From positions 434,001-498,000 of the forward strand of contig CAWEOT010000005.1 in the NCBI GenBank assembly GCA_963810775.1: 64,000 bases of DNA. Direction: 5' to 3'. The translations under genes and the position numbers were made by a program. This document shows, piece after piece, positions 16,027 to 23,326 of this stretch (positions are counted from its first letter, which is position 1; the number at the start of each line of letters is the position of its first letter). Origin of the DNA: DATBVX01 sp963810775. GTDB lineage: Bacteria; Pseudomonadota; Gammaproteobacteria; Steroidobacterales; Steroidobacteraceae. Under the pieces are notes generated by a model. The model was not told the origin of the DNA. It searched no databases and saw only the letters and a list, made by a program, of their open reading frames with translations.

Positions 16027-16484
16027 ACCATTGGCTGATCAAGTCCGAGCCCGGCTCATTCAGCATCGAGCATCTCGCCAAGGCTCGCGACGCCACCACA
16101 TCCTGGAATGGCGTGCGCAACTATCAGGCCCGCAATTTTCTGCGTGATATGAAAGCAGGCGATCAGGCGTTCTTTTACCACTCCAGCTGCGAAGTCCCCG
16201 CGGTGGTCGGCATCGTCGAGGTCACACGCGAGGCCTATCCGGACCCGTCGGCGTTTGATCCGAAGGATGATCACTACGATCCTGACAGCGATCGCGCCAA
16301 ACCGCGCTGGTACATGGTCGATGTGCGCCTGGTGCGACGCCTGAAACGAATGATCACGCTCGAGGAATTGCGACCGCACGCACGGGCGAAGTTGAGTGAC
16401 TTCGAACTGCTCAAGCGCGGCTCGCGTCTGTCGGTGATGCCGGTGAGCGCGCGCAGCTGGAGCTTCATTCTCTCGCTCGAATGA
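16023..16484 (+). CDS. EVE domain-containing protein
   Basis: The 153-residue protein is a single EVE domain: it begins MNHWLIKSEPGSFSIEHL, has WNGVRNYQARNFLRDMKAGDQAFFYHSSCEVPAVVGIVEV, and ends with a PVSARSWSFI strand. EVE domains belong to the PUA-like/YTH-like fold and are thought to bind modified bases in nucleic acids; this stand-alone form (YqfB/thymocyte nuclear protein 1 type) is widespread. It overlaps ygfA by four bases (ATGA). Confidence 0.93.
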   Translation: MNHWLIKSEPGSFSIEHLAKARDATTSWNGVRNYQARNFLRDMKAGDQAFFYHSSCEVPAVVGIVEVTREAYPDPSAFDPKDDHYDPDSDRAKPRWYMVDVRLVRRLKRMITLEELRPHARAKLSDFELLKRGSRLSVMPVSARSWSFILSLE

Positions 16485-16564
16485 GGCGTGATGCTGATCG
16501 AAGCGTACGTGCAGCGATGACATGCATCGTGCGAGCGAGCGACAAAGTTCACACGCGCTCTTGC

Positions 16565-16592
16565 TTGTCAATATTCATTTCGTGTATATACT
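16565..16592 (+). promoter_or_regulatory. Sigma-70-type promoter for the lysine-rich peptide
   Basis: TTGTCA at 16565-16570 and TATACT at 16587-16592 are separated by 16 bases, a good sigma-70 match in an otherwise GC-rich region. The predicted start is near 16599, giving a leader of about 27 bases with GGAG before the ATG at 16626. Confidence 0.65.
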
Positions 16593-16625
16593 CGACCCCG
16601 GACTAACCCGACACGGAGATCTACC

Positions 16626-16688
16626 ATGGCAGCTAAAGCGAAGAAGGGTAAGAAAAAGGCCAAGAGAAAGGCCGCGAAGAAAAAGTAA
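16626..16688 (+). CDS. 20-residue lysine/alanine-rich basic peptide
   Basis: A tiny open frame of 20 codons between the EVE gene and rpiA reads MAAKAKKGKKKAKRKAAKKK. It is twelve Lys or Arg out of 20, with the rest mostly Ala and Gly, resembling the tails of bacterial H1-like or AlgP-type nucleoid proteins but much shorter. Evidence that it is real: its own promoter at 16565-16592, a GGAG ribosome site about eight bases before the ATG, and hairpins downstream. A DNA- or RNA-binding role is a guess from charge. It could also be a short leader peptide. Confidence 0.6.
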   Translation: MAAKAKKGKKKAKRKAAKKK

Positions 16689-16696
16689 GGCCCTTC

Positions 16697-16750
16697 GGAT
16701 GCGGAACGGCGGTTGGAACTGAGAACACATTCAGCCAGCCGCCCGTTCTC
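16697..16750 (+). terminator. Stem-loop after the lysine-rich peptide gene
   Basis: GAACGGCGGTTGG (from about 16702) pairs with CCAGCCGCCCGTTC (to about 16748), with one bulge and a loop of about 18 bases. There is no T tract, so it may act as a transcript 3' end or stabilising structure rather than as a classic terminator. Confidence 0.4.
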
Positions 16751-16763
16751 GAATCCAAAATAC

Positions 16764-16797
16764 GATGACTGTGCCCGCGCAAGCGGGCACAGTCGTC
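16764..16797 (+). promoter_or_regulatory. Perfect GNRA-capped hairpin in the rpiA leader
   Basis: GACTGTGCCCGC (16767-16778), loop GCAA, then GCGGGCACAGTC (16783-16794) form twelve perfect pairs, extendable by three more including one G-U. It covers an in-frame ATG at 16765 that would lengthen RpiA by 23 residues. If translation starts at GTG 16834, as preferred here, the hairpin lies in the rpiA leader or ends the upstream peptide transcript. Confidence 0.55.
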
Positions 16798-16833
16798 TCT
16801 GCTGTTCGAAAAACACTGGAATTGCAGGCTTGC

Positions 16834-17487
16834 GTGCATCCTGACGACCGCAAGAAGCGCGCTGCGCATGCCGCACTCGACTACCTTGCCGATGGCCTGG
16901 TGGTTGGCGTCGGCACCGGCTCCACTGTCAATCACTTCATCGACGCGCTCGCCGGCGTACGAGGACGCCTCGCCGGTGCCGTATCCAGTTCGGACGCCTC
17001 GACTGCGCGTCTCAAGGCCACCGGGGTCGAGGTCCTCGACCTCAATGACGTCGGTTCACTCGAGCTGTACGTCGACGGCGCCGACGAGGCGACCGCGCAC
17101 CGCCATCTGGTCAAAGGCGGCGGCGGAGCGCTGACACGGGAGAAAGTCGTTGCAGCCGCATCGCGACGTTTCGTATGCATCATCGATGATTCCAAGCTGG
17201 TGGAGGTGCTCGGGCGCTTCCCCCTGCCGATCGAAGTGGTGCCGATGGCGCGCAGCTTCGTCGCACGACAGTTATCCGCAATGGGCGGGCGGCCGGTGTG
17301 GCGCGAGCGCTTCGTTACCGATAACGGCAATCACATCCTCGATGTGCACAACCTGACGATTCTCGATCCGCCAGCCCTCGAGACGGAGATCAACCAGGTA
17401 CCCGGTGTGGTAACGGTGGGACTATTCGCGCGCCGACCAGCCGACGTATTGCTGATAGGGCACGCCGGCGGCGTCAGGAGGCTTTGA
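16834..17487 (+). CDS. rpiA: Ribose-5-phosphate isomerase A
   Basis: RpiA interconverts ribose 5-phosphate and ribulose 5-phosphate. The motifs are complete: VGVGTGSTVNHFIDAL near residue 25, SSDASTARLKATG, the catalytic DGADEATAHRHLVKGGGGALTREKVVA, IDDSKLVEVLG and DNGNHILD. The GTG at 16834 gives 217 residues, matching the usual length of about 220. An ATG at 16765 is in frame, but the added 23 residues have no counterpart and would begin inside a strong hairpin. Rpe, the partner epimerase, is at 22.6-23.3 kb. Confidence 0.95.
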   Translation: MHPDDRKKRAAHAALDYLADGLVVGVGTGSTVNHFIDALAGVRGRLAGAVSSSDASTARLKATGVEVLDLNDVGSLELYVDGADEATAHRHLVKGGGGALTREKVVAAASRRFVCIIDDSKLVEVLGRFPLPIEVVPMARSFVARQLSAMGGRPVWRERFVTDNGNHILDVHNLTILDPPALETEINQVPGVVTVGLFARRPADVLLIGHAGGVRRL

Positions 17488-17489
17488 GA

Positions 17490-17524
17490 GTCCGGAGAGC
17501 AGCAGCGGGCGCTGCACTCCGGAC
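17490..17524. terminator. Stem-loop between convergent rpiA and membrane-protein genes
   Basis: GTCCGGAG (17490-17497) pairs with CTCCGGAC (17517-17524), and inside it GCAGC pairs with GCTGC. The stem is strong and sits just after the rpiA stop, between two convergent genes, so it is likely a bidirectional transcript end, though no T run follows on either strand. Confidence 0.5.
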
Positions 17525-17555
17525 CGGAAATTCCCGCCGCTGGTGAGAGATGTCT

Positions 17556-18014
17556 TCAGCGAGCACCCTGCGGCGCGACTTTTTCCGCTGCCCAGCCGAG
17601 CACTGCTCCCCCGACTAGATACATGATCAGGGAATCGACTCCCCACCAGATCCAGATGGTCGAGGGAAGATTGAAGACCCCCGACATGGCGAGGCTGAAA
17701 GCGCACGAGAGCAGGAACAGCAGGAGCCCATACTTCACGCCACGCAGCCAGCCGGCACCGGTGAAGGTGGAGCGGACCTGGCCGTAGATTCCGGCCATGA
17801 TCAATGCGCCGATCAGACCCGTCGTAATCCAATAGGGCAGTAGCGCCGTCATGTTGGGTGGCGTCTCGTTGAGCTCCGGTCGCCAGAACTGAGCATGTGC
17901 CAAATAAACAGGCATCAGCACTCCATTGTGAATCAGCGGTCCGGTGGCGAAGGACACCACCCACGTAGCGACGTAGAAAGCAATTGCGCCAAGGATGATC
18001 AGTTTCCAGTTCAT
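17556..18014 (-). CDS. Predicted four-helix membrane protein, unknown function
   Basis: The 152-residue protein has four clear hydrophobic segments: about residues 5-25 (LIILGAIAFYVATWVVSFA), 58-80 (LLPYWITTGLIGALIMAGIYG), 92-112 (VKYGLLLFLLSCAFSLAMSGV) and 120-142 (WWGVDSLIMYLVGGAVLGWA). Loop 1 contains a conserved-looking TGPLIHNGVLMPVY and FWRPEL. I do not recognise a characterised family; DUF1761-like proteins have a similar size and layout. It stands alone between rpiA and ybaL. The 138 bases between it and ybaL hold nothing I can name. Confidence 0.6.
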   Translation of the reverse strand: MNWKLIILGAIAFYVATWVVSFATGPLIHNGVLMPVYLAHAQFWRPELNETPPNMTALLPYWITTGLIGALIMAGIYGQVRSTFTGAGWLRGVKYGLLLFLLSCAFSLAMSGVFNLPSTIWIWWGVDSLIMYLVGGAVLGWAAEKVAPQGAR

Positions 18015-18152
18015 GTAAGACCCCCGAAGCGTACGTTGTTGGGTTTAGGTTCAGCGAACGGGATGAACGGGCGCCGGCGAATCTAACTCAAGTGGCGACG
18101 GGGTGCACGCACAGGACTCAGGTTGATCCGCACGCCGCAACGCCGCAATGCG

Positions 18153-19862
18153 TCAGCTGGCGATGCGGCCTCGCGCAAGCGCATGTGTCACGTAAAGCGA
18201 CATCTGATCCGCAAGCTCACGCTCGGCCATCAACACAGTGCCGAAGCCGGCGTCGTGCAGAAATTCCGCTTCTGCATCGCTGTGAGTGCGCACCACCGAA
18301 TCCAGGCGCGCGTTGCGCGCGCGGGCGTGCTCGAGAATGCGTCGCGCCTGAAACGCGTCTGGAATCGCGACCACCAGCATCCTTGCTGCCTCCGGGTGTG
18401 CCTGAGCGAGAATCGCCTCCACTGAGGCGTCGCCGCGCACGACCGGAACGGCCTGCTCGCGCAAGTGCTCGATGAGTTCACGGTTCTGCTCGATCACGAC
18501 GAACGGCATCCCGCGTTCCTTCAGAACACGGCCAATCTCGCTTCCTACCCGACCGAAGCCCACCAGAATGACGTGATCGCGGATGTCGCCGGCCGCAGCG
18601 TCGCCGTTTGTCCCGGGGTCTCGGGATAACCGGTCGAGCACCCGCGCGAGCGGTCCAATCGAGGTCAGCGCTCGTCCGAAAGGCTCGCTCAGCTTGAAGA
18701 ACAGCGGATTGAGAGTGATCGATAGCAGTGCGCCAGCGAGAATGAGGTTCTGCCCCTCCGCGGGCAGCAACTTGAGCGCCACCCCAACGGCCGCCACGAT
18801 GAACGAAAACTCGCCGATTTGGGCGAGGCTCGCGGAGACCGTCAACGCCGTCTTCAACGGATAGCGAAATGCCAGCACGATGAGAAACGCGGCCACCGAC
18901 TTGCCGACCGTGATGATGGCGACGACCGCTGCGAGCTGCAGCGGACGTTCGATGAGGATTGCGGGATCGAACAGCATCCCCACGGAAACGAAGAACAGCA
19001 CCGAGAACGCGTTCTCGAGCGGTACCGCTTCGGTCGCGATACGGCTGGTGAGCTTCGATTCGTTCATGACCACGCCAGCTAAGAACGCCCCAAGAGCGAA
19101 GGACACGCCGAACCCGATCGCGGAGACATAGGCGATGCCGAGAGCCACCGTGATTACGAACAGCGTGATCAGCTCGCGCGACCCGCCGTCAGCGACCCGC
19201 GCGAACAGCCACGGAAACAGCCGCACACCGATGAAGTGAATGGCGGCAAAGAAGATGCCGATCTTCACGAACACGATGCCGAGGTCCTTGCCTACTGCGA
19301 GCCAGTCGACCGAACCCAGCGCGCCATTCTCAGTGTTCAGCGATGTGGCTATCACCGGCAGCGCGATCAGCGTGACCACCGAGGCGAGATCCTCGACCAC
19401 CAGCCAGCCTACGGCGATGTGACCGTTGACAGTGTCGAGCAGGGCGCGCTGCTCGAGCGCCTTGAGCAGCACTACGGTGCTCGCGACGGAAAGAGCCAGG
19501 CCGAACACGATGCCGCTCACCAGCGGCCAGCCCCACGACGTTGCGACCGCGGCGCCGAGCACCGTCGCGGCGACGATCTGCGCGATCGCACCCGGAACCG
19601 CGATGCGCCGCACGGCAAGGAGATCGCCGATGGAGAAGTGCATTCCGACGCCGAACATCAGCAGGATCACGCCAAGTTCCGCGAGCTGCGGGGCGAGATT
19701 CATGTCGGCAACGAAGCCCGGAGTGAAGGGACCGACCACGATGCCAGCCAGCAGGTAGCCGATGATCGGCGGCATGCGCAGGCGACTCGCGAGGAAGCCA
19801 AGGAGGAACGCCACCGCCAGGCCGACGGCGATCGTTGCGATCAGGGGGACGTGATGCGGCAC
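18153..19862 (-). CDS. ybaL: CPA2-family cation:proton antiporter, YbaL/KefB-like
   Basis: The 569-residue protein has an N-terminal Na+/H+-exchanger domain of about twelve hydrophobic segments (residues 5-385), with motifs MPPIIGYLLAGIVVGPFTPGF, ELGVILLMFGVGMHFSIGDL and VLLKALEQRALLDT. A cytosolic RCK/TrkA-N domain follows (about 415-540), with the nucleotide-binding HVILVGFGRVGSEIGRVL and the acidic VVIEQN end of strand 2. It is likely to exchange K+ or Na+ for protons under control of a bound nucleotide. The start codon is GTG at 19862. It is shorter than KefC-type proteins and lacks a separate ancillary subunit gene nearby. Confidence 0.9.
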   Translation of the reverse strand: MPHHVPLIATIAVGLAVAFLLGFLASRLRMPPIIGYLLAGIVVGPFTPGFVADMNLAPQLAELGVILLMFGVGMHFSIGDLLAVRRIAVPGAIAQIVAATVLGAAVATSWGWPLVSGIVFGLALSVASTVVLLKALEQRALLDTVNGHIAVGWLVVEDLASVVTLIALPVIATSLNTENGALGSVDWLAVGKDLGIVFVKIGIFFAAIHFIGVRLFPWLFARVADGGSRELITLFVITVALGIAYVSAIGFGVSFALGAFLAGVVMNESKLTSRIATEAVPLENAFSVLFFVSVGMLFDPAILIERPLQLAAVVAIITVGKSVAAFLIVLAFRYPLKTALTVSASLAQIGEFSFIVAAVGVALKLLPAEGQNLILAGALLSITLNPLFFKLSEPFGRALTSIGPLARVLDRLSRDPGTNGDAAAGDIRDHVILVGFGRVGSEIGRVLKERGMPFVVIEQNRELIEHLREQAVPVVRGDASVEAILAQAHPEAARMLVVAIPDAFQARRILEHARARNARLDSVVRTHSDAEAEFLHDAGFGTVLMAERELADQMSLYVTHALARGRIAS

Positions 19863-19903
19863 TCGTTCAACTCAGTTGCGAGACGAAGCGAGTCGAAGAT
19901 ACC

Positions 19904-19934
19904 CAAAAAACTGAGCCCGCCATATGGCGGGCTC
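19904..19934 (-). terminator. Intrinsic terminator of the tRNA-Gln transcript
   Basis: On the minus strand GAGCCCGCC and GGCGGGCTC (19913-19934, loop ATAT) are followed by AGTTTTTTGGG. It is a classic GC stem plus T run directly downstream of the tRNA. Confidence 0.88.
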
Positions 19935-19941
19935 GTGTCAA

Positions 19942-20015
19942 TGGCTGGGGGACTAGGATTCGAACCTAGGTTGGCGGAGTCAGAGTCCGCAGTCCTACCG
20001 CTAGACGATCCCCCA
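19942..20015 (-). tRNA. tRNA-Gln (anticodon CUG)
   Basis: The 74-base gene reads TGGGGGATCGTCTAGCGG from its 5' end at 20015 and ends ...CCCCCAGCCA, with CCA encoded at 19942-19944. The acceptor stem TGGGGGA/TCCCCCA, the D-arm GGTAGGAC region, the anticodon stem GCGGA/TCCGC with loop CTCTGAC (anticodon CTG, read as Gln) and the T-arm CCTAGGTTCGAATCCTAGT are all present. It is followed by a strong terminator and lies 82 bases downstream of rpsI on the same strand. Confidence 0.95.
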
Positions 20016-20046
20016 AGAATCGAATTTCGTAAGACCCCTCGCCCGG

Positions 20047-20074
20047 CCCTCTCCCCGCAAAATCAGGGAGAGGG
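20047..20074. terminator. Hairpin CCCTCTCCC/GGGAGAGGG after rpsI
   Basis: A perfect 9-bp stem (20047-20055 with 20066-20074) with a 10-base loop lies 23 bases after the rpsI stop on the minus strand. There is no T run. Hairpins with this sequence are common as dispersed repeats in high-GC proteobacterial genomes, so it may be a repeat copy that stabilises the mRNA end. Confidence 0.45.
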
Positions 20075-20096
20075 TGAGCCCCGCCAGGGAGTGAGA

Positions 20097-20492
20097 TCAA
20101 CGCTTCGAGTATTGCGGACGGCGACGTGCCTTGCGGCGACCGACTTTCTTGCGCTCGACTTCGCGCGCATCGCGCGTGACGAAGCCCGCCTGCCGCAGCG
20201 GCTTGCGCAGCGTCTCGTCGAATGCGATCAACGCGCGCGTGATGCCGTGACGGATCGCGCCGGCCTGCCCGGTGATGCCGCCACCTTCCACCTGTACGGA
20301 CACGTCGAAACGGTTCGCGACCTGCGCCAGTTCAAGCGGCTGGCGCACGATCATGCGCCCGGTTTCGCGGCCAAAGAACTGCTCGATCGTGCGATCGTTG
20401 ATCGAGATCTTGCCGGTGCCCTGGGTAATGTAGACGCGGGCAGTGGAGGTCTTGCGGCGGCCCGTGCCGTAGTAGCTGGTGGCGGTGGTCAT
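20097..20492 (-). CDS. rpsI: 30S ribosomal protein S9
   Basis: This is a 131-residue S9 protein with YYGTGRRKTSTARVYITQGTGKISIN at the start, QVEGGGITGQAGAIRHGITRALI in the middle and the universal C-terminal basic tail with DAREVERKKVGRRKARRRPQYSKR. The ATG at 20492 matches the family start; a much longer open frame upstream is a shadow of rplM. It follows rplM by 29 bases, the usual rplM-rpsI operon. Confidence 0.98.
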   Translation of the reverse strand: MTTATSYYGTGRRKTSTARVYITQGTGKISINDRTIEQFFGRETGRMIVRQPLELAQVANRFDVSVQVEGGGITGQAGAIRHGITRALIAFDETLRKPLRQAGFVTRDAREVERKKVGRRKARRRPQYSKR

Positions 20493-20521
20493 GCGCTTAT
20501 GTTGCTCGGTTGTTATGACGG

Positions 20522-20950
20522 TTACAGGCTCAGGGCCTTGGGCTGTTGTGCCGTGTGCGGATGCTGATTGCCGGCGAACACATGCAGTTTCTTGAACATC
20601 TTCCTGCCCAACGGATTCTTCGGCAGCATGCCCTTCACCGCGAATTCGATGGCGCGCTCCGGATGCTCCTTGAGGAGCTTGCCGAGCGCAATCGACTTGA
20701 GGTTGCCAAGGTAACCAGTGTGATGGTGATAGACCTTGTCTTCGAGCTTCGTGCCCGTGACACGGATCTTCTCGGCGTTGATCACCACCAGGTGATCGCC
20801 CATATCGACGTGCGGTGAGTAGTCGACCTTGTGCTTGCCCTTGAGCCGATGTGCGAGCTGCGTGGCAAGGCGACCGAGCGTCCGGCCCGAGGCATCGACG
20901 ACGTACCAGTCGCCGCGCACCTGACCCGGCTTGGCGAAAACCGTGTTCAT
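20522..20950 (-). CDS. rplM: 50S ribosomal protein L13
   Basis: This 142-residue L13 protein has WYVVDASGRTLGRLATQLAHRLKGKHK, GDHLVVINAEKIRVTGTKLEDKVYHHHTGYLG and MLPKNPLGRKMFKKLHVFAGNQHPHTAQQP. The start is ATG at 20950 (MNTVFAKPG). It is the first gene of the rplM-rpsI operon and diverges from coq7, with about 155 bases between the two start codons. L13 can repress its own operon in other bacteria; the leader here is too short to judge. Confidence 0.98.
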   Translation of the reverse strand: MNTVFAKPGQVRGDWYVVDASGRTLGRLATQLAHRLKGKHKVDYSPHVDMGDHLVVINAEKIRVTGTKLEDKVYHHHTGYLGNLKSIALGKLLKEHPERAIEFAVKGMLPKNPLGRKMFKKLHVFAGNQHPHTAQQPKALSL

Positions 20951-21093
20951 GACTTGATTTGAGCTCCGTGAGCCGCGCCCCGCCGGCATCGGGGTGCGCG
21001 AAAAAGGCGGGAAGTTTACTGAAGGGTTGCCGGCTTTGCAAAGCAAAAGGCCGGGAAGCGGACGAGAAGCGCCGCTTGGCCCCCCGCCCCATA

Positions 21094-21099
21094 TATAAT
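21094..21099 (+). promoter_or_regulatory. TATAAT box placed for leaderless coq7 transcription
   Basis: A perfect TATAAT lies six bases before the GTG start of coq7 at 21106. Transcription normally starts about six to eight bases after the -10 box, which would put the first mRNA base at or near the start codon. No consensus -35 box is visible; a TTGGCC is only 12 bases upstream. There is no ribosome site. Confidence 0.45.
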
Positions 21100-21105
21100 G
21101 AGTCC

Positions 21106-21747
21106 GTGCCACGTAAGCCATTGTCGGGATTGGATCTGCTGCTCATCGAGGCGGATCGCGCGCTCAAGGCCCTTGGTTCTGCAGCGACCGCATCGCGCCC
21201 CAATCCCGCCGGCCAGCCACTCGACCCCGCATTCGACGAATCCGAGCGACGCCACGCTGCTGGGCTCATGCGCGTCAATCATTCGGGCGAGATTGCTGCG
21301 CAGGCGTTGTACCAGGGACAGGCACTGACCGCGCGCGAGGAAGAAGTGCGCGAGAAACTACGCCAGACTGCCGAGGAAGAAGGCGATCATCTCGCCTGGT
21401 GCGAGGAGCGCCTGCGCGAACTCGACAGCCGGCCGAGTGTGCTCAACCCGCTGTGGTATGCGGGATCCTTCGCCATCGGCGCACTCGCGGGTGCGCTCGG
21501 CGATCGAGTGAGTCTGGGATTTGTGGCCGAAACCGAACGCCAGGTTGAGGGCCATCTCGATGAGCACCTGCAGAGACTGCCGCGCACGGATGAGCGCAGC
21601 CGGCGCATTCTCGAGCAGATGAAAGAGGACGAGACCCGTCATGGTGAAAGCGCTCGGGCCGCGGGGGGCAGCGAGCTTCCGAGGCCAGTGAAGCTGCTGA
21701 TGAAGCTGACATCGCGAATAATGACGCGCACGGCGTACTGGATCTGA
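21106..21747 (+). CDS. coq7: 3-demethoxyubiquinol 3-hydroxylase (Coq7)
   Basis: This 213-residue di-iron hydroxylase does the last ring hydroxylation of ubiquinone synthesis and replaces UbiF in many bacteria. The carboxylate ligands are in place: MRVNHSGEIAAQALYQGQ, EEEGDHLAWCEERL, GFVAETERQVEGHLDEHL and MKEDETRHGESA. The C-terminal PVKLLMKLTSRIMTRTAYWI is a typical membrane-facing helix. GTG at 21106 (PRKPLSGLDLLLIEADRAL follows) matches the family start; upstream in-frame codons would add low-quality sequence. There is no ribosome site and a TATAAT lies just upstream. It belongs with ubiH and ubiI at 10-12.5 kb. Confidence 0.94.
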   Translation: MPRKPLSGLDLLLIEADRALKALGSAATASRPNPAGQPLDPAFDESERRHAAGLMRVNHSGEIAAQALYQGQALTAREEEVREKLRQTAEEEGDHLAWCEERLRELDSRPSVLNPLWYAGSFAIGALAGALGDRVSLGFVAETERQVEGHLDEHLQRLPRTDERSRRILEQMKEDETRHGESARAAGGSELPRPVKLLMKLTSRIMTRTAYWI

Positions 21748-21833
21748 AGCGTGGTAACGCGTGCTTCGCTTGCGGTCCCGTACCTTCTGTAATACAAACG
21801 CGGGCTATGCAGCCCGACCGCGGGGGAGATCGT

Positions 21834-22601
21834 ATGGAAGAAGGGGCTAAACCGCTCAGCGACATTCCGGCCATTAATCGCTTCCTGAGCTATTGCCGCA
21901 TCCGCACGGTGCCGTCCAAGACCGTGGTCATTCATGCCGGCGATCTGCCGGACATCCTCTACTACATCATCAGCGGCTCGGTCGAAGTGATGATCGAGGA
22001 CGAGGACGGAAACGAGATGGTGCTTGCCTACCTGAACAAGGGGCAATTCTTCGGCGAAATGGGCTTGTTCTATGAACAGCCAACGCGCAGCGCCTGGGTG
22101 CGCACGCGTCAGCAGTGCGAGCTCGCGGAAATGACCTATCCACGCTTCCGGCAGATTGCCGCCGAAAGCCCCGGTCTCATCTTCGAGCTGGCAACGCAGC
22201 TCGCTACGCGCCTGGATCGCACCAACCGCAAGCTCGGTGATCTTGCCTTCGTCGACGTCACCGGCCGCGTCGCGCACGCGATCATGGACCTGTGCGGCGA
22301 GCCGGATGCAATGACGCACCCGGAAGGCATGCAGATCAAGGTCAGCCGCCAGGAGTTGAGTCGCCTGGTCGGATGCTCACGTGAGATGGCGGGGCGAGTG
22401 CTGAAGGTGCTCGAAGAACAGGGCCTGCTCAAGGCCACTGGCAAGACCATCGTCGTCTACAACGCGCGGCCCAAGGTGAAGACCCGCCCAGTGACTGTGC
22501 CCACCAAGCCGATGATGCACGACAAGACAGCTGCGGTGAACGACGATGACGACGATGACGACGATTGGGATGATGATGACGAGGACGAAGACGAGAAATA
22601 G
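21834..22601 (+). CDS. crp: CRP/Vfr-type cAMP-responsive regulator with an acidic C-terminal tail
   Basis: Residues 1-210 align well with E. coli CRP and Pseudomonas Vfr. The cAMP pocket is FFGEMGLFYEQPTRSAWVR (Glu, then Arg-Ser as the phosphate site), a long dimer helix follows (ATQLATRLDRTNRKLGDLAF), and the recognition helix is in SRQELSRLVGCSREMAGRVLKVLEEQGLLKATGKTIVVY. The DNA-contact residues Arg, Glu and Arg of the RE..GR helix are kept. Unusually, about 45 residues follow, ending in an almost pure Asp/Glu run (NDDDDDDDDWDDDDEDEDEK at 22539-22598). The ATG at 21834 is chosen for its GGGGAG ribosome site. The 255-residue length is well above the usual 210. Confidence 0.92.
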   Translation: MEEGAKPLSDIPAINRFLSYCRIRTVPSKTVVIHAGDLPDILYYIISGSVEVMIEDEDGNEMVLAYLNKGQFFGEMGLFYEQPTRSAWVRTRQQCELAEMTYPRFRQIAAESPGLIFELATQLATRLDRTNRKLGDLAFVDVTGRVAHAIMDLCGEPDAMTHPEGMQIKVSRQELSRLVGCSREMAGRVLKVLEEQGLLKATGKTIVVYNARPKVKTRPVTVPTKPMMHDKTAAVNDDDDDDDDWDDDDEDEDEK

Positions 22602-22632
22602 GCGCTGATCGTTCCGGGAACGCGCCCGGAGG

Positions 22633-23316
22633 TCAGCGGTTGCGTCGTCCCTTGGCGATTTCTGCGCGCATCTCGCGAATAGTCGCCGCATAGTCCGGAC
22701 TCTCGAAAATCGCTGATCCTGCTACGAACGTGTCGGCACCGGCGCGCGCAATGGCACCGATGTTGTCGACCTTGACGCCCCCATCGATCTCCAGGCGCAC
22801 CTCACGCCCACTGGCATCGATGCGCGAGCGCACGTGTTCGAGCTTCGACAGGACCGAGGTGATGAATTTCTGACCCGCAAACCCCGGATTCACCGACATC
22901 AGCAGGACCATGTCGATCTTTTCGAGCGTGTGATCCAGCCAGTCGAGAGGCGTCGCCGGGTTGAACACCAGGCCGGGCTTCGCGCCGCTCTCACGAATGA
23001 GTCCGATGGTGCGATCCACGTGCTCGCTGGCCTCGGGATGGAACGTGATGTAGGTGGCCCCGGCGCGCCCGAAATCGGGAATGATGCGATCCACCGGCTT
23101 GACCATGAGGTGCACATCAATTGGCGCCGTGATCCCATGCTTGCGCAGCGCCGCACACACCAGCGGCCCGATCGTAAGGTTCGGCACGTAGTGGTTGTCC
23201 ATCACGTCGAAATGAATCAGATCGGCGCCGGCAGCGAGTACACGCTCGACTTCCTCACCAAGACGCGCGAAGTCGGCTGACAGGATCGAAGGCGCAATCA
23301 ATTCAGTACCGGGCAT
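22633..23316 (-). CDS. rpe: Ribulose-phosphate 3-epimerase
   Basis: This is a 227-residue TIM-barrel epimerase of the pentose phosphate pathway. It has APSILSADFARLGEEV, HFDVMDNHYVPNLTIGPLVC, the metal-binding VHLMV and FHPEAS, MSVNPGFAGQKFI and EIDGGVKVDNIG, with the phosphate-binding AGSAIF end. It follows djlA by 10 bases and converges with crp; a hairpin with GTTCC-G-GGAAC inside CGCTGA/TCAGCG lies in the 31-base gap. Confidence 0.97.
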   Translation of the reverse strand: MPGTELIAPSILSADFARLGEEVERVLAAGADLIHFDVMDNHYVPNLTIGPLVCAALRKHGITAPIDVHLMVKPVDRIIPDFGRAGATYITFHPEASEHVDRTIGLIRESGAKPGLVFNPATPLDWLDHTLEKIDMVLLMSVNPGFAGQKFITSVLSKLEHVRSRIDASGREVRLEIDGGVKVDNIGAIARAGADTFVAGSAIFESPDYAATIREMRAEIAKGRRNR

Positions 23317-23326
23317 GGCTGAGCGG

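Noticed and set aside
19942..20015. tRNA-Gln as an integration site
   Set aside because: No partial tRNA copy, integrase or island boundary was seen on either side.
19236..20567. A 443-residue plus-strand frame over ybaL, tRNA-Gln and rpsI
   Set aside because: It crosses a tRNA and a terminator and is antisense to ybaL and rpsI. Pure shadow of high-GC codon use.
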